Both the position numbers and the translations under genes were made by a program. A DNA stretch of 64,000 bases from Sesamum alatum (lineage: Eukaryota > Streptophyta > Magnoliopsida > Lamiales > Pedaliaceae). The stretch is taken from the NCBI GenBank assembly GCA_034509735.1, contig JACGWO010000002.1, forward strand, positions 40,727,855 through 40,791,854. Reading direction: 5' to 3'. The first letter of the stretch is position 1. Every line of letters starts with the position of its first letter. This document shows, one piece after another, positions 25,441 to 40,390 of this stretch. The notes below the pieces were generated by a model that worked only from the letters and a program-made list of their open reading frames with translations, had not been told where the DNA came from and did no database searches.

Positions 25441-26750
25441 GATCAGTCAAGATTTTTTGGACTTAAGACCCGGCCCGAATCCAACCCAAAAAAATGGGGT
25501 TTGGATCTAAAACATCAAGACTTATAACCCAATTATGGCTTAAAAGTCCTCCCAAGTTGGGCGGGTCCGGGTGCGAATCCAAGAAGACCCATTCTCATCC
25601 CAATAAGAAAACATGGTACATAATGGAAAACTAGCATATTGTTTGGTTTTGTTTTTAATTTATTTTGTTTTGATTTGTGGAGATAGAAAGAGAAAAATAG
25701 AGATAAATAAGTGTGTGTTAGAGCTATAGTGTATGTTTGGATTTATTTTTGGAGTTAATTTTAAATAGTATAAAAATATATTGTATGTATTATGTTATAT
25801 ATTGGGAGACAAAAAATATTGTTTATTGTCAAATCATGTCTCTTTTATGTATTTTTATATATGTATATAGTAATATTTGTTTTTTTATATGTATTGTGTT
25901 GTATATTAAGAGACAAAAAATACCATTTATTGTCAAATCATATTTCTTTTATATATTTTTATAAATGTATATATATATATATAATAATAATTGTTTATTT
26001 GTAGGTGAATGTATATATATATATATATGTGAGAACGTGCCAAAATATCCAGTAAAAATATTTTTAGTAATATTATATTTGATTTTATTTTCTCAATGTC
26101 TTAAAAATATGTAGGAAATGAAACCAAACAAAGGGTAGACCTCTGAGTTATGAGAAATGTCCGCCGTTAATTTAGTAGCGGATTCCACATGACCCGTTTG
26201 ATGCAAATCTGACTTGGTCGGTCAGAAACCCACGACCCACCACGTACAACACCCAAACCACTACAAAAACGTACAACTTCGTGACCTTTTAAATTCGTAT
26301 TATATTAAGTACCTTGTGTATAAATATTTGGCACATATTTTTTATTTTAAAAAATAATAAATATGTAACAACTATATAATTCAGATTTTAAATAACAGTA
26401 TAATATTTATAAAGCTCAATATAACCTACAATAATTAAAACATTGGAGTTTTATGGTGTCGCCTTGAATAATTAATATGTAATTTATGAAAAGAATAATT
26501 ATATTTTTACACCCCTTGAAATAAAAGAAATATCTCTATCTTTTTCATAATTATAGAAAGCATTATTGAACAGTCAAAAAGTAGAGTAGTTTGTGAAATC
26601 ATGTTGACGTCTTTGAAAAATATATTTTTTTCAAAAGAATAACAATCTTTTGTGAAAATAATGTTAATGTTTCTAATCAATACATGTATAATTTTTTAAA
26701 AAATAAAAATAATTTATATAAATAGACTTATAATTATCCTTTTATAAAAG
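25441..26750. other. Intergenic, no gene seen
   Basis: The overlapping 70-75 codon frames around 25737-26004 come from a tandem duplication of about 110 bp (atgttatatattgggagaca, repeated as attgtgttgtatattaagag) and have hydrophobic, AT-driven composition. A TA run lies near 25967-25982. Confidence 0.5.
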
Positions 26751-26759
26751 AGTTTAATG

Positions 26760-26992
26760 CAATTTACCTCCCTGTGATATTACAAATGAGAAAATTAATT
26801 TCCTGTGGAAAAGATAATAATTTACCCCCCTATATTTTTAAAAATAGAGCAATTTACCCTTAGATAGGGAGGTAAATTACTTCATTTTAAAAAATATAAA
26901 AAAATAAATACTATTTACTTTTTATATAAAAAAAATAATTTACGTATTTGTAATATCCCGAAAATTACTTGCATTTTTCCTCTTTATAAAAT
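26760..26992. mobile_element. MITE, 233 bp, with 9-bp duplication
   Basis: Inverted ends: left GAGTTTAATGCAATTTACC, right complement GAGGAAAAATGCAAGTAAT. Both arms then reach GATATTACAAAT, giving about 40 bp of terminal inverted repeat. The flanks are a perfect 9-bp repeat TTTATAAAA (26751-26759 and 26993-27001). The duplication size points to Mutator-type mobilisation. Confidence 0.8.
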
Positions 26993-27001
26993 GGTCCCCA
27001 T

Positions 27002-29150
27002 CGGTCACAGAGCATAGCCCGTGAAAGGGTTAAGTAATAGAAAATAGTGGTGTGGGAGAGAGAGTAGAGTAGAGTCAGTCACGGGATATGTATCCAAAAG
27101 GGGGCATGAATTCTCTGACAAAGAGTACTATATGCTTTTCCAACCCCACATATATTCTTCACTTTTTTTATATCAAATAAATAAATAAAGTTTTAGTCTT
27201 TTTGGTATTATCCATCTTATAACTCACAACATACAAAATTAAATCCCTCGGAAGAAAATTAAATTTGAATATTATAATTAGTTATGATTAAAAATAAAAA
27301 ATTATAGTGAATACTAATTAACCACAACTATACAACCACTATTAGTCATTATTTCTGCAAATGATATCAAAATACTAGTTACAGCTAAATATCATGATAG
27401 ATAATTCACCGTAATAAAAAATCTTGTATATCTCACACTGTGTCTTACTGCTTGGAAGGTCATAGTATTTATAGGAATTTTCTCTAAGGTCCTTCGTATC
27501 AAATTTAGAATGAAATTATTCTTTGAAACTCTTTTTTTTTTTTTTTTTTTTTTGAATTGGAGGTGATGAATTTTATTAATTGAAGTAATGTGATTATAAC
27601 AAGTCCCTTCGAATATTCATATCGAACAGAGACAATTACAACAATCAAATCAACAATATTACATAAAATAATACCTAACTATTACAGTTACAAATAATAC
27701 TTATTATACAGTAACAACATCATCACACGCAAAGATTCAAACAAATGACTTTTAGTATCATAGGGTTTTTCCTTGCAACTTGTTGCCTATTACTTTTACC
27801 ATCTCACATAAAATCTTGTCTTGTAAGGGCCTCCTCGTACATATCTTTGGGGGAACCTCTTGGAATTTTGTCACCTCTAAGATTCATGAATGTTTTGCCC
27901 ACACACAAACGATAAGAGTTGCTTTAAAAGGTTGCTCGAAAAGGAAGCTACCTTTTACGTAAAACGTTGTTCTATTTTTTCCCAAAATTGTTATTTTAAT
28001 TGTTTCTCCACTACAATATTGATGATGGAAATATATCTAACTCAGCATTTAAAAATTTAAAATACCTTCTCCCGTAATATTGCATAAATAATAATTTATA
28101 TAATAGTTAGCTGAATAAAAATAATTCATTTATTAATCAAAGGGTGGATATAATTACCGACACGTTACAATTGATCCAAAACAATCTAATTTTCTCTTTT
28201 ACAAAGATTTCACCATTGCTGCCTTAAGTTTATACAAAAATTAAGTGGAAAACAAGCAAAATCCGACATTGGCCAAACTTGGGGTAAGTATTAAGGATAT
28301 GAAGATTTGGTAGTGGAGATCCACAAGCAAAAATTCCACTATCTTTCCACCTTATTGCTGCAAATGTTTATACATTCCACCATTGTCTGCACTTTGTCCC
28401 TTCCGAACAACCTTAAGTGGGAAACCCACCTTCATTTCTTTTTTCTTTGTTCTTTTTTAGTGGTTTAAAACTTCAACTTTTTAAATGATCATCTCACCTG
28501 AAAGTTTAAGTTGTTAGAAATAAAAATTATTTAATATTTTAACATGCTCGTTTCACGTGCAAATCTGCACGTTAAACCTTTCTTTACAAAAGAGTTGCAA
28601 TGAAGTTCTAACTCAGGATATCTTGTTTGGTCTGACTCAACTATTTGATATAAAAATTTAAATTGTTAAAGGAGAAAAATCATTTAATATCTAATATTTT
28701 AACACAATTCCGGCCATAACAGGCTGAATTTGTTATTGCCTTCTTTTAAAAAAAAATTATTAAAGTGATATAAAAACCAAATAGTTAGGTAAAATGAGAT
28801 TGTTGGTGCCTTGATGGTGCTATTTGAATTTGATTCTCGTATTCAAGAGTGGAATAGTTTTCTTCAGACAGATTGTCACATGCGCCTTTAAGACAATTAT
28901 TGATAATGGTCTGTAACTAAAAGCACTTTTTAGTAAGAAATTGGAAAATCAGTTCTTGGAATCACGGACGTTACAAAAAACGTCAAGGGTTTCTAACTGT
29001 TTTTTTCTTGGAATTGTTTAGTCCCTTTTGCTTTTCTTTTCATTTCATCCACAAACCTCAGCAAGCAAACCGCCACACTTACTCTATAATTAATTTGGTC
29101 CCATCAAATCTGAATTTTTTCTCTCTTGGACAAACCTAATATTGGACCCA
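27002..29150. other. Intergenic; decayed CACTA-MITE relative at about 27270-27430
   Basis: No gene seen. The 27270-27430 part is an inverted relative of the interior of the 14957-15264 MITE (shared words such as the 'gttatgattaaaaataaaaa' type) without intact ends. A T-run of about 24 lies at 27530-27553. The last few hundred bases are the upstream region of the polygalacturonase gene. Confidence 0.45.
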
Positions 29151-29161
29151 AGTTCACATCC

Positions 29162-29171
29162 TATATATATA
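29162..29171 (+). promoter_or_regulatory. Probable TATA box of the polygalacturonase gene
   Basis: TATATATATG about 50 bp before the start codon, with a short CA-rich leader between. Confidence 0.5.
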
Positions 29172-29219
29172 TGCATTGTCTTAACAAAACTTACACACAG
29201 CCAACACTTGAATACTTCT

Positions 29220-31361
29220 ATGGATACTGCAAGAATTCTCACAAGAACTCAGGTAAAGAAGCCCTTCCATTTCCTCCCAAGAAACCATAACAACATATGA
29301 ATTCAGTTTCAAACGTTGTTTGTGAACTCCGCAGGTAATTCATGTGCTCTTTGTCCTTGTTGCCACGATCCTGCTGAGATCAAGCACCGTGCACGGTCGC
29401 CATCTTCACCATTGGTATAGTTTCGACTACTGCGCGATAAGTTGTCGGGCTCACAGTGCGTCGTTGACGGACTTTGGAGGTGTGGGAGATGGCACAACGT
29501 CGAACACCAAAGTTTTTCAGGCGGCCATTGATCATCTCAGCCAGTTTGCATCGGACGGTGGATCGATGCTCTTCGTCCCTCCTGGAAAGTGGTTGACGGG
29601 GAGCTTCAATGTCACCAGCCATTTCACTCTTTACCTCCATAAAGACGCTGTTCTTCTTGCTTCGCAGGTTCCAAAATCAACCAGTTCTGTCTTTCATTTG
29701 TGTCTGTAATAACAAGAAAAGAAAGTAAGAATCCTTGTTTTTTTTTTTTGGTAATATGAACTGCCATAGGATGAAAGTGAATGGGCTGTAATAGAACCCC
29801 TGCCATCGTACGGTCGAGGAAGGGACACAGAGGGTGGAAGATACATCAGTCTCATCTTTGGCACAAACCTAACAGATGTAGTTATAACAGGTAAGAAGAA
29901 AGTGAAACAGTCTATGTAATGAGATGATTGTGGCCTTTGGATCATATAACAGGAGAGAAATTTTTATCTGATTTTCAGGGGATAATGGAACGATCGACGG
30001 TCAGGGAGAGACCTGGTGGAACAAGTTTCACAAGGGAGAACTACAGTACACAAGACCTTACCTCATTGAAATAATGTACTCTGAGAATGTCCAAATATCA
30101 AATTTAACACTTGTTAACTCACCATCATGGAATGTCCATCCTATATATAGCAGGTACTAAGAAACCCTGGTCCAAATTCCTACATGAGTTCAATGTCCCT
30201 TGAGGTTCAGGCATATTACAAAAAAATACTTTCAATTTTGAAATACTATACTATACCACTTGCAGTCATGTTTTACATTATCGATTCGTCCTAAAAAGAT
30301 CGATGGGACCATGAAAAATCTGTAATGTAAAACATGATTGGAGTGAGTGTCATTGCAATCTTGTGTTTCTTTATAATATGCCCAAATCTCAGCAGGTGTA
30401 TATATAATTATCCCTTTTTATTAAGATTTCTAATGATCTATGCAAGAAATTTGATTTTTTCTATGAAATGCAGCAATGTCATTGTGCAAGGCCTCACAAT
30501 CCTGGCTCCTGTGACATCTCCAAACACCGACGGCATCAATCCAGGTAAATAAACAGAATTCAGCGTCTCCCTCAGGAGTCGATAATTTTCCTTAAGACAG
30601 TCTCATATGGTATGTAAATTTCAGATTCATGCACAAATACCCGTATTGAGGACTGCTACATCGTGTCTGGGGATGACTGTGTTGCTGTCAAGAGCGGTTG
30701 GGACGAGTACGGTATCGCTTTCGGGATGCCAACAAAGCAGCTCATTATCAGACGGCTCACTTGCATTTCCCCGTTCAGTGCCGTGATCGCATTAGGAAGC
30801 GAAATGTCTGGAGGAATTCAGGATGTGAGAGCTGAAGATATCCTGGCCATCAATACAGAGTCAGGAGTCAGGATCAAGACAGCAGTCGGAAGGGGAGGAT
30901 ATGTTAAGGATATATATGTAAGAGGGATGACAATGAAAACTATGAAATGGGCATTCTGGATGACAGGAAACTACGGCTCTCATGCAGACAATAACTATGA
31001 TCCAAACGCACTTCCAGTGATTCAGAACATCAACTACCGTGACATGGTTGCTGAGAACGTGACAATGGCCGCTAGGTTAGAGGGGATCCCGGGTGATCCG
31101 TTCACCGGAATTTGCATATCGAATGTAACAATAGAGCTAGCAAAGAAAGCAAAGAAAGTACCTTGGAATTGCACCGACATTGAAGGGATCTCAAGCGGTG
31201 TGGTTCCTCAGCCGTGTGCTGCTCTTCCAGATCAGGGGTCCGGGTACATATCAGAATGTAATTTTCCAACAGAGAGTTTGCCCATTGACAACCTTGAAAT
31301 CCAGACATGTTCTTACAGAAGGAAGTATTCATTAGACAATCATGTAACAGAACATTTGTAA
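29220..31361 (+). CDS. Polygalacturonase-like protein (glycoside hydrolase family 28)
   Basis: Six exons: 29220-29252, 29335-29667, 29770-29890, 29979-30153, 30474-30544 and 30625-31361. All joins are GT-AG and keep frame, giving 489 residues. Exon 1 plus the start of exon 2 encode a signal-peptide-like N-terminus (residues 1-32, hydrophobic core VLFVLVATILL), so the protein should be secreted to the cell wall. The pectinase beta-helix follows, with SLTDFGGVGDG, NTDG (238-241), GDD (260-262) and RIK (327-329) motifs, matching the acid/base and substrate-binding residues of GH28. The usual GHG motif between GDD and RIK is replaced by SPFSAVIALGSE (about 293-304), as in one plant clade of GH28-like proteins; catalytic activity on homogalacturonan is therefore uncertain. 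It converges with the kinase gene, 328 bp between stops. Confidence 0.93.
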
Positions 31362-31689
31362 TTGGAAATGCTTCAAAATTTAAGGCCATGAAGCAGAAAC
31401 TATAGCTCCTTATAGTAACTCGTTTTATACTGCAAGATGGTCATGAAAATTACAACAACCTTTGTGTATCTTATAGAGACTAAGCCTGCATTAACCACAA
31501 ACATAGTCTCCACCTGCCTTACATCTTCATGTCTAAACATCTGAGCTGGCATAACTTACATAATCTCAACCCTCAAAATTTTGAGGTTGTCCAGAAAAAC
31601 GTGGAGGAGAGATAAGCTGGTACATATTTATACAGAACATATGAAATGTTGTAAATACATAGTAAATAACAAATGTTAAATAGACATGA

Positions 31690-34445
<2,756 letters not shown>

Positions 34446-34728
34446 AAAGAGATAAGAAGAAATGGGTCCCGGAGCTCTCGGCGGCGGCGGCGGCGCTTTG
34501 GAGGATTTGCGTAAGAGTAGTAATGGTGGGCAGGTCGGAGAGAGGAGAGTGCTTGAGATTTTTCTCGGAACTTGGAAGTTTGAAGTGAAAGTGGACGCGG
34601 TTTGAAGTGGAAACTCCGCAGTATAAAATGTGTTTGAAAAACTATTAATTTATTGACTTTGATCCGATAAATGGTTTATTTTAAAACGAGCGTTCAAATG
34701 AGGCAATTTTAATTATTAAAAATTTTAA
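34446..34728. other. Upstream region of the kinase gene
   Basis: It contains a (CGG)n-like run near 34480-34492, probably in the 5' leader of the kinase gene. No other signal was fixed with confidence. Confidence 0.4.
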
Positions 34729-35069
34729 GTGATAATTACATCGAAGTACTGTAACGAGATTTGACGTAATTATAAATAATTTTTTATATTATATTATTGA
34801 GGTATGTTTTTATCTAACAAATAAATTAATTCTTAGTTAATTTTATCGAATTTATTAATATTAATAAAAATAAATAAATAAAAATTCATATTTATTTTGA
34901 TTAATTTATTATTAATTTATTACAGATCAAAAAAAAATTTCTAATCAAACTAACTTTATAAGGGTGAAGATATACCTACTAAATGATATTGTTATATATA
35001 ATTTCTCAAATTACAAGTATTTACATGTAATTACACTAAACTTTAAGAAAGTTCAGTATGATTATCCCG
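34729..35069. mobile_element. Probable MITE related to the element at 53103
   Basis: Ends 'gtgataattaca' and (complement) 'gggataatcata' with interior words 'ggtgaagatata' and 'atgtaattaca' shared with 53103-53651. No clean duplication; boundaries approximate. Confidence 0.4.
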
Positions 35070-36384
35070 ATTTTTAATTATTTAGATGAATATTTCATTT
35101 TCATCACACTATCGAGTAACACTATAGTACTTACACAAATCTATTAATAATTTTTCTAAAGCCTCTGATAAAAAAAAAATCAATTCCTAACTCCTAAGTC
35201 TATAATTACATTTTATTTCATAACGTATATTGTAAACGTATTAAAATGTTCGTATCATTTGACTTACATTCGTATTATTTTTTCACCATTAGTTAATTAG
35301 ATTCTTTTTTTCTTTCCTTTTAAGAATAATCAAAGCTAATTGACCAAAGAAATTCGAACCCGTACCTTATCTCTTCAAGAAATTGGTTTGTAATTAGATG
35401 ATTAATTACCATTTTTGCAATTTAATTCATTCAACTTGACAAAAGATAAAACTATATTTACCCTATTGCATTATCAAGTGATAATACATGCCAACTAACA
35501 ACTCGTGGAAAATATTACAATTAATGATTTTGGCCCACATGTCCCTCTCTATGCTACGTTTTGTCCTCAATTAATTAATTAATTAGGAAACCCTACAACA
35601 TTTTGCTTAGTAAATTTTAATAATATAATAACTAATATTTAATAATATTAATTAATTAATATTATTATTGTAAATAAAAGACCACATTTTAGTGGAATCT
35701 GGAGCTATAAGTGGGATCTTAATTTCGCTAATAAATCAGACCATATTGATTAATTGTCACATATAATTGTTTGATTTGAATATGGTGTGGTGTTAAGTTT
35801 AAATATATTGTTGCTTAAAGATGCAAATTTGAAGATGAAATTTCAACTTTAAGTACTATATAGTACTGCAACATGGTGTTGCAACTGAACCAGTCCAAGT
35901 AATTGACCAAGTAATAGCTCCGATCAAATGAGTATGTCGATATCAGTATTTTCCGTTCATCTCCTAATAGAATTAGGTTAATTATAAATGAATTTTTTTG
36001 AAAGGAGTTTGAGTGTAATTTTAAATTTTTTTGAGGGAACAATTGTAATTTTGTATTTTTAGAAGGGATATGAGTATAATTAACCATAACATTAAATTCC
36101 TTAATTTTGGTCTTAATTCTGATGGAAGTATTTATTTACATGAATGAAACCATAAGCTAGAGTCTGAAGAAGAGGTGGGGAGTTATTCACCATTACAACC
36201 TCCAATTTAATGTGGACAATGAAAACTGCATTGAATTGAATTAAAATGTTAAAGCATGACAGAATTACTAGGATGAGTGAGCCCCTAATAAGTCATCGTG
36301 TTGCACTCCTTTTATAAATTAAAAAAAAAATTGTTAAAGCATGTTAACAACGGCTAGTATCCTAAAAATAAACTTTTGCATTTA
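35070..36384. other. Intergenic, no gene seen
   Basis: AT-rich. A segment near 35985-36085 has repeated 'agtgtaatttt'/'aattgtaattttg' phrases like degraded MITE ends. The 90-codon minus frame at 35815-36087 has no recognisable domain. Confidence 0.45.
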
Positions 36385-36393
36385 TTTTATTTA

Positions 36394-37482
36394 GGGATAA
36401 TTGCATAAAACCTTCATGTATTTTTAAAATTTAGCTAAAAACCCCCTATATTAAAAATATAGGCAAAAAATACCCCATATTTTTGGAAATAATGCACACT
36501 CTCTTTTATCGTTAGTGGCAACTAACGGTGTTAAATTTTTTACCGATTTACTCGTTATGCCCTTGCATTATTAACCATTGATCTTCAATAATTTAAAATG
36601 AATGGTCCAAATTTTAAGAAAATTCAAAAATATATTATATATTTATATATACAATTATATATAATATATATATATACAAAATACATATATATTCAAATTT
36701 GGGCCAACGTTGCCGCCGCCGGAGACGACGGTGACATCGACCCACCCTCCATCGCCCGTTGCCCCCTTTTGCAGGGCGACAAGGTCGCCTCGTTTTTGCA
36801 TGGGCGACAGCCGTCGGCCACCTTTTGCAGGCCGTCGCCCCCTTTTTTCTTTTTTCTTTTTGTTATTTATTTTTTATTTGTTTTTATTTACAAAAATTTT
36901 TTATATTTATTTACTGTAATTTATTTAGATAATATGCAAGTAATTATTTATTTAAACATAAAAAAAATTATTTTTATGTTTATTTAATGTAATTTATATA
37001 AATAATATAATTTTAAAATATATCCAACACAAAATTATTAATTGTTGATGAATATTATTTGGATAAATTTACTGTAATTTATTTTTAATAATGTAAAATA
37101 TGTATAATAATTTAATTTGATGTAATAATTATATATATATAATATTATGAATATTAATTATTTAGTATTTATTATATTTTTATTAGCAAAATTGTAAAAA
37201 ATTAAAGAAATCAATTAAAAGTAATAAAGAGAGGGATAATTGTATAAGATAGGGATAATTTTGTCCTTTCAAAGTGATCAAAGGCTAAAAATGGTCAAAT
37301 TGGTATTTCACTCTCATTTGCCACGCGTGTAGGTAACTCTACATTTTTTTTTTTTGTTTTCTAGAGGATTTTTTTTTTTTGCAGGGTTTATAATTGTAGA
37401 GATTCTTCTTTGACTATTTAATTATCACAGGTAAATTTTTAACAATTTTCATATAACACAGGGGGTGTTATGCAATTTTTCC
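36394..37482. mobile_element. MULE-like element with a GC-rich insert
   Basis: Ends: left GGGATAATTGCATAAAACC, right complement GGAAAAATTGCATAACACC. Flanks TTTTATTTA (36385-36393) and TTTCATTTA (37483-37491) form a 9-bp duplication with one mismatch. A sharply GC-rich block at about 36709-36848 sits in otherwise AT-rich sequence, as expected for captured host DNA in a Pack-MULE. The 129-codon frame across it is not supported as a gene. Confidence 0.7.
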
Positions 37483-37680
37483 TTTCATTTATTCTCTTAA
37501 AATTTCTCTAGAGTATACTACCAAATTACATGATTCATTTAGCAAGTTTTGAGTTTTGAAAATTATTAAATGGTTATATTTTAAATTGGAAATCTTTAAC
37601 TAATAACACAGATGTTAGGAGTATGAAAAAAAAAAGAAAAAAACCAGAATATTATCACAAAATATTTCTTATTTTATAAA

Positions 37681-37970
37681 GGGGATAATTACACATATAC
37701 CCCTTGATTTATGTTCTATTAACATAAACCACCCCTGATTTTTGAAAAATTACATAAACCCACCAGAAACATCAACTTCATTTACACAAATCACATCTGT
37801 TTTTTGAAAAATTACAGATACATCCCCAAAAGCGTAAACAATGTTACACAACTTAGCCTTACCTTTGGGCTGCCAAAATGGTTTCTGTGACTTCTGTGAC
37901 TGTAATCATGCAAAAGATATGATTGATTGTGTAAATACAGTATGGATTAGAAGTGTAAATGTAATTTACC
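37681..37970. mobile_element. MITE, 290 bp, with perfect 9-bp duplication
   Basis: Left end GGGGATAATTAC, right complement GGTAAATTAC. Perfect flanks TTTTATAAA at 37672-37680 and 37971-37979. It is non-coding. Same target word as the 26760 element. Confidence 0.78.
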
Positions 37971-38288
37971 TTTTATAAAATTCATCCAACCAAAGCATTT
38001 ATAAGAGTATGAGGGAGTTAAGTGATGCAACTGACAGTAAAAAGGAATAAAGTGAGGGGGTAAAGTGCAATTTACTCTATGTATATATCAATGTAACATT
38101 GCTCATACATTTCATCAATTAACAATACTACAAAGTACAAATATCAACTATTCTGAGTTTCCAACCTCACCAAATCTATCAAATGGAGTAGCATTTATAA
38201 GAAGATGGTTACACTTACATTAGAAGGATTCCAGCAATTTGAATGGAATTAATCCAAGAAAAGTCTCTCCACCTCATGCTGCTGAGAC

Positions 38289-39995
38289 TCATTCCAGAAC
38301 GCTTGTTCTCAGCGTCGAAGAGTAGTAATGGGACTCGAGCTCCTTGAGGCTAGCGGCTACCTCTTCTCCGATTCTAGTCAATCTCCCATTTGTATTTTCT
38401 GCCAGTTTATTAAACTCCTCCATTCTCTGGTCGACATGGTCATTCAGAGACGCAAATTCTGAGAAAATTGCCGTCTGCTTCAGTTCCAACACCAACTTGA
38501 GCAATGAGTCAGCAGCTTCAACCTGTTATTTGCACCGTTGAAGCATGCAGGAATTAAGGAAAATGGTTATTGAATTTAGCAGCTTGATACTGCAGAATCT
38601 CAAAGTTGAAAAGTATGCTTGTTTATGAAGTATAGCGGGTTTTTGTGGATGCGTTGTGAATCTCTCACCATTCTAGCAGCACCCATCTCCACCATGAAAG
38701 ACTCTTGGGAATTTCGGACTGGTGGATCATTGGCCTAAAACAATATAACTTCCATCAAATTTTTATTATAGAGAAAGTAAACCAATGGCCACAGAATATT
38801 CTCAAATATCAAAGATATTTTAAGGAATAAGAAGATGCACGTCCATGTGAAACACCAAAAGTCGGAAACAGGGGAAATTTTCATTTTTCCATTTACAGTC
38901 AATTTGCATGACGTCTAAACACAAGTAAGAGAATATAGCTTGGACAGGGTAATCCATGTGAAACACCAAAGATATCATCTTCTTTGGACAGGGTAATCCA
39001 TGTGAAACACCAAAAGTCGGAAACAGGGGAAATTTTCATTTTCCATTTACAGTCAATTTGCATGACGTCTAAACACAAGTAAGAGAATATAGCTTGGACA
39101 TACAACAACCGATGATGTAAAAGTCCCACAGAGAGAGTAGCCAAACAAGCAGCTAATTGATGCTTCCATATGAACTTCTTGTCACGCTTACAATTGAAAA
39201 AGGCGATAAAAAAGTGTCCATACGACCAAGAAAATGGCAGAGTCTGTTAAGAGAGATCTGCTTATACCAATGAAACTCCACGATAGTTCCATGTCGAAGT
39301 TCTTGTTTTCGTAAGAAGAGAAAAAAGGTTCCTTTAATTTTGAAAAATTATCCAATGACAGAAGATGGTATTTGTCTGTTTACCGATGGAAGTCCTGATG
39401 TGCAAATAGATCTACCAACAACAGCATCAATCAATCTATAGCAGCTTTTCATATGAATTCAAACACAACAAGTAAATAAAGCAGATTTACGTACTCATTC
39501 AGTGATCAAGCGATAATCTTCAAGTTTGAGAAATGAATCTGTTCCACTTTCTAAGATCAAATCAACCTACAGCAATAATTCTAGCCCAAATCAAATTTCC
39601 CTTTCATGCTAGCTTAGACGTTCAAGAATTTCAAAACACTGAAAACCCATAGCTAAAAAAATTGCATAAGAAGATATACCAACAACACCAATTTCCTCAA
39701 TTCCCACTGTTCACTACGACAAAATGATGAAGAAATTTCTGATGCTTGGGCCATCAAATGAGAAAATATGTTTTCTTTTAGTATAATTCAAAATTTACAA
39801 AGGGTTGAAAAGAGGGATTTCTGAGAGTACATACGTACCCTAGCCACATTAACCAGGAATCCGAAATTATCGACAAGATTCCCAATGTCTGCGTCCCCTC
39901 TCTGCAGAAGGGTTTTCTGTTTCTGCGCCCCCGCAGCTGGTCGGGCCAGCACCGCCACCTGCTCCACCTCCCAGGCCTACTCCTGCTTCGTTCAT
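38289..39995 (-). CDS. MED22: Mediator complex subunit 22 (surfeit 5 family)
   Basis: Three exons on the minus strand: 39995-39839, 38734-38669 and 38522-38289, about 151 residues, the usual length for plant MED22. MED22 is a head-module subunit of Mediator, bridging transcription factors and RNA polymerase II in the nucleus. Diagnostic blocks are [14 protein letters not shown] and VNVAR in exon 1, [21 protein letters not shown] split after 20 residues in exon 2, and [20 protein letters not shown] with a C-terminal [13 protein letters not shown] in exon 3. The Gly-rich start [13 protein letters not shown] is one base out of frame with QKQKT; removing one G from the G5 run (39928-39932 on the plus strand) or one base near 39938 restores a single frame. 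All later exons are open, so sequence error or a very recent lesion is likely. Intron 1 contains a tandem duplication. Confidence 0.9.
38841..39100. repeat. Tandem duplication inside MED22 intron 1
   Basis: About 100 bp from 'tccatgtgaaacaccaaaag' to 'gaatatagcttggaca' occurs at 38843-38946 and again at 38998-39100, offset by 155 bp, with a partial third start near 38954. The copies are almost identical, so the event is recent. Confidence 0.85.
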
Positions 39996-40233
39996 CTCGC
40001 CAAACCCTCTAATCAAACAATCACATACAAATTACGAATTCAAGATTAAAACCCCCAACACGCACAAGAAACAATAACATGAACACCAGAAGCCGATACT
40101 CATTCCTATCAAAACTACCTCAATCAATCCCTGCAACGCTTCAATTCCCTCAATGAAACAAAAATCTCAACTGCTAAGAAGGAAATTTTGAAACAGAAAT
40201 AGTTCAAAAGATCATAACGAAAATTTTCCAAAA

Positions 40234-40283
40234 AAAATTTGGACCATTTCTCGATTTATGCGTGTCATCCTTGCGCAGGGGCC

Positions 40284-40315
<32 letters not shown>

Positions 40316-40335
40316 TCGGATGTCCCCGAAGGGAC
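40234..40335 (-). ncRNA. U6: U6 spliceosomal snRNA
   Basis: The minus strand from 40335 starts GTCCCTTCGGGGACATCCG and continues through the ACAGAGA box, the AGC/U4-pairing region, the internal stem and a final TGGTCCAAA before a run of eight T (terminator, 40230-40237). I see no difference from the standard plant U6 sequence over about 102 nt. U6 pairs with U4 and U2 and forms the catalytic core of the spliceosome. It is transcribed by RNA polymerase III. It lies about 240 bp upstream of MED22 in the same orientation. Confidence 0.96.
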
Positions 40336-40390
40336 GAACTGCCTCGTTCACAGTCTAGCATATGGAATGATAGAAACTGTTCAAGATAGA

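Noticed and set aside
25737..26004. Two overlapping 70-75 codon frames
   Set aside because: Produced by a short tandem duplication in AT-rich DNA.
27780..27962. 60-codon plus-strand frame
   Set aside because: No recognisable domain, no splice context and no promoter signal.
30266..30337. 15-bp perfect inverted repeat in a polygalacturonase intron
   Set aside because: Too short and isolated (42-bp spacer) to support an element or microRNA.
36598..36987. 129-codon plus-strand frame in the 36.4-kb element
   Set aside because: Only the GC-rich block has complexity; the ends are poly-Phe/Ile/Tyr from AT-rich DNA, with no domain.
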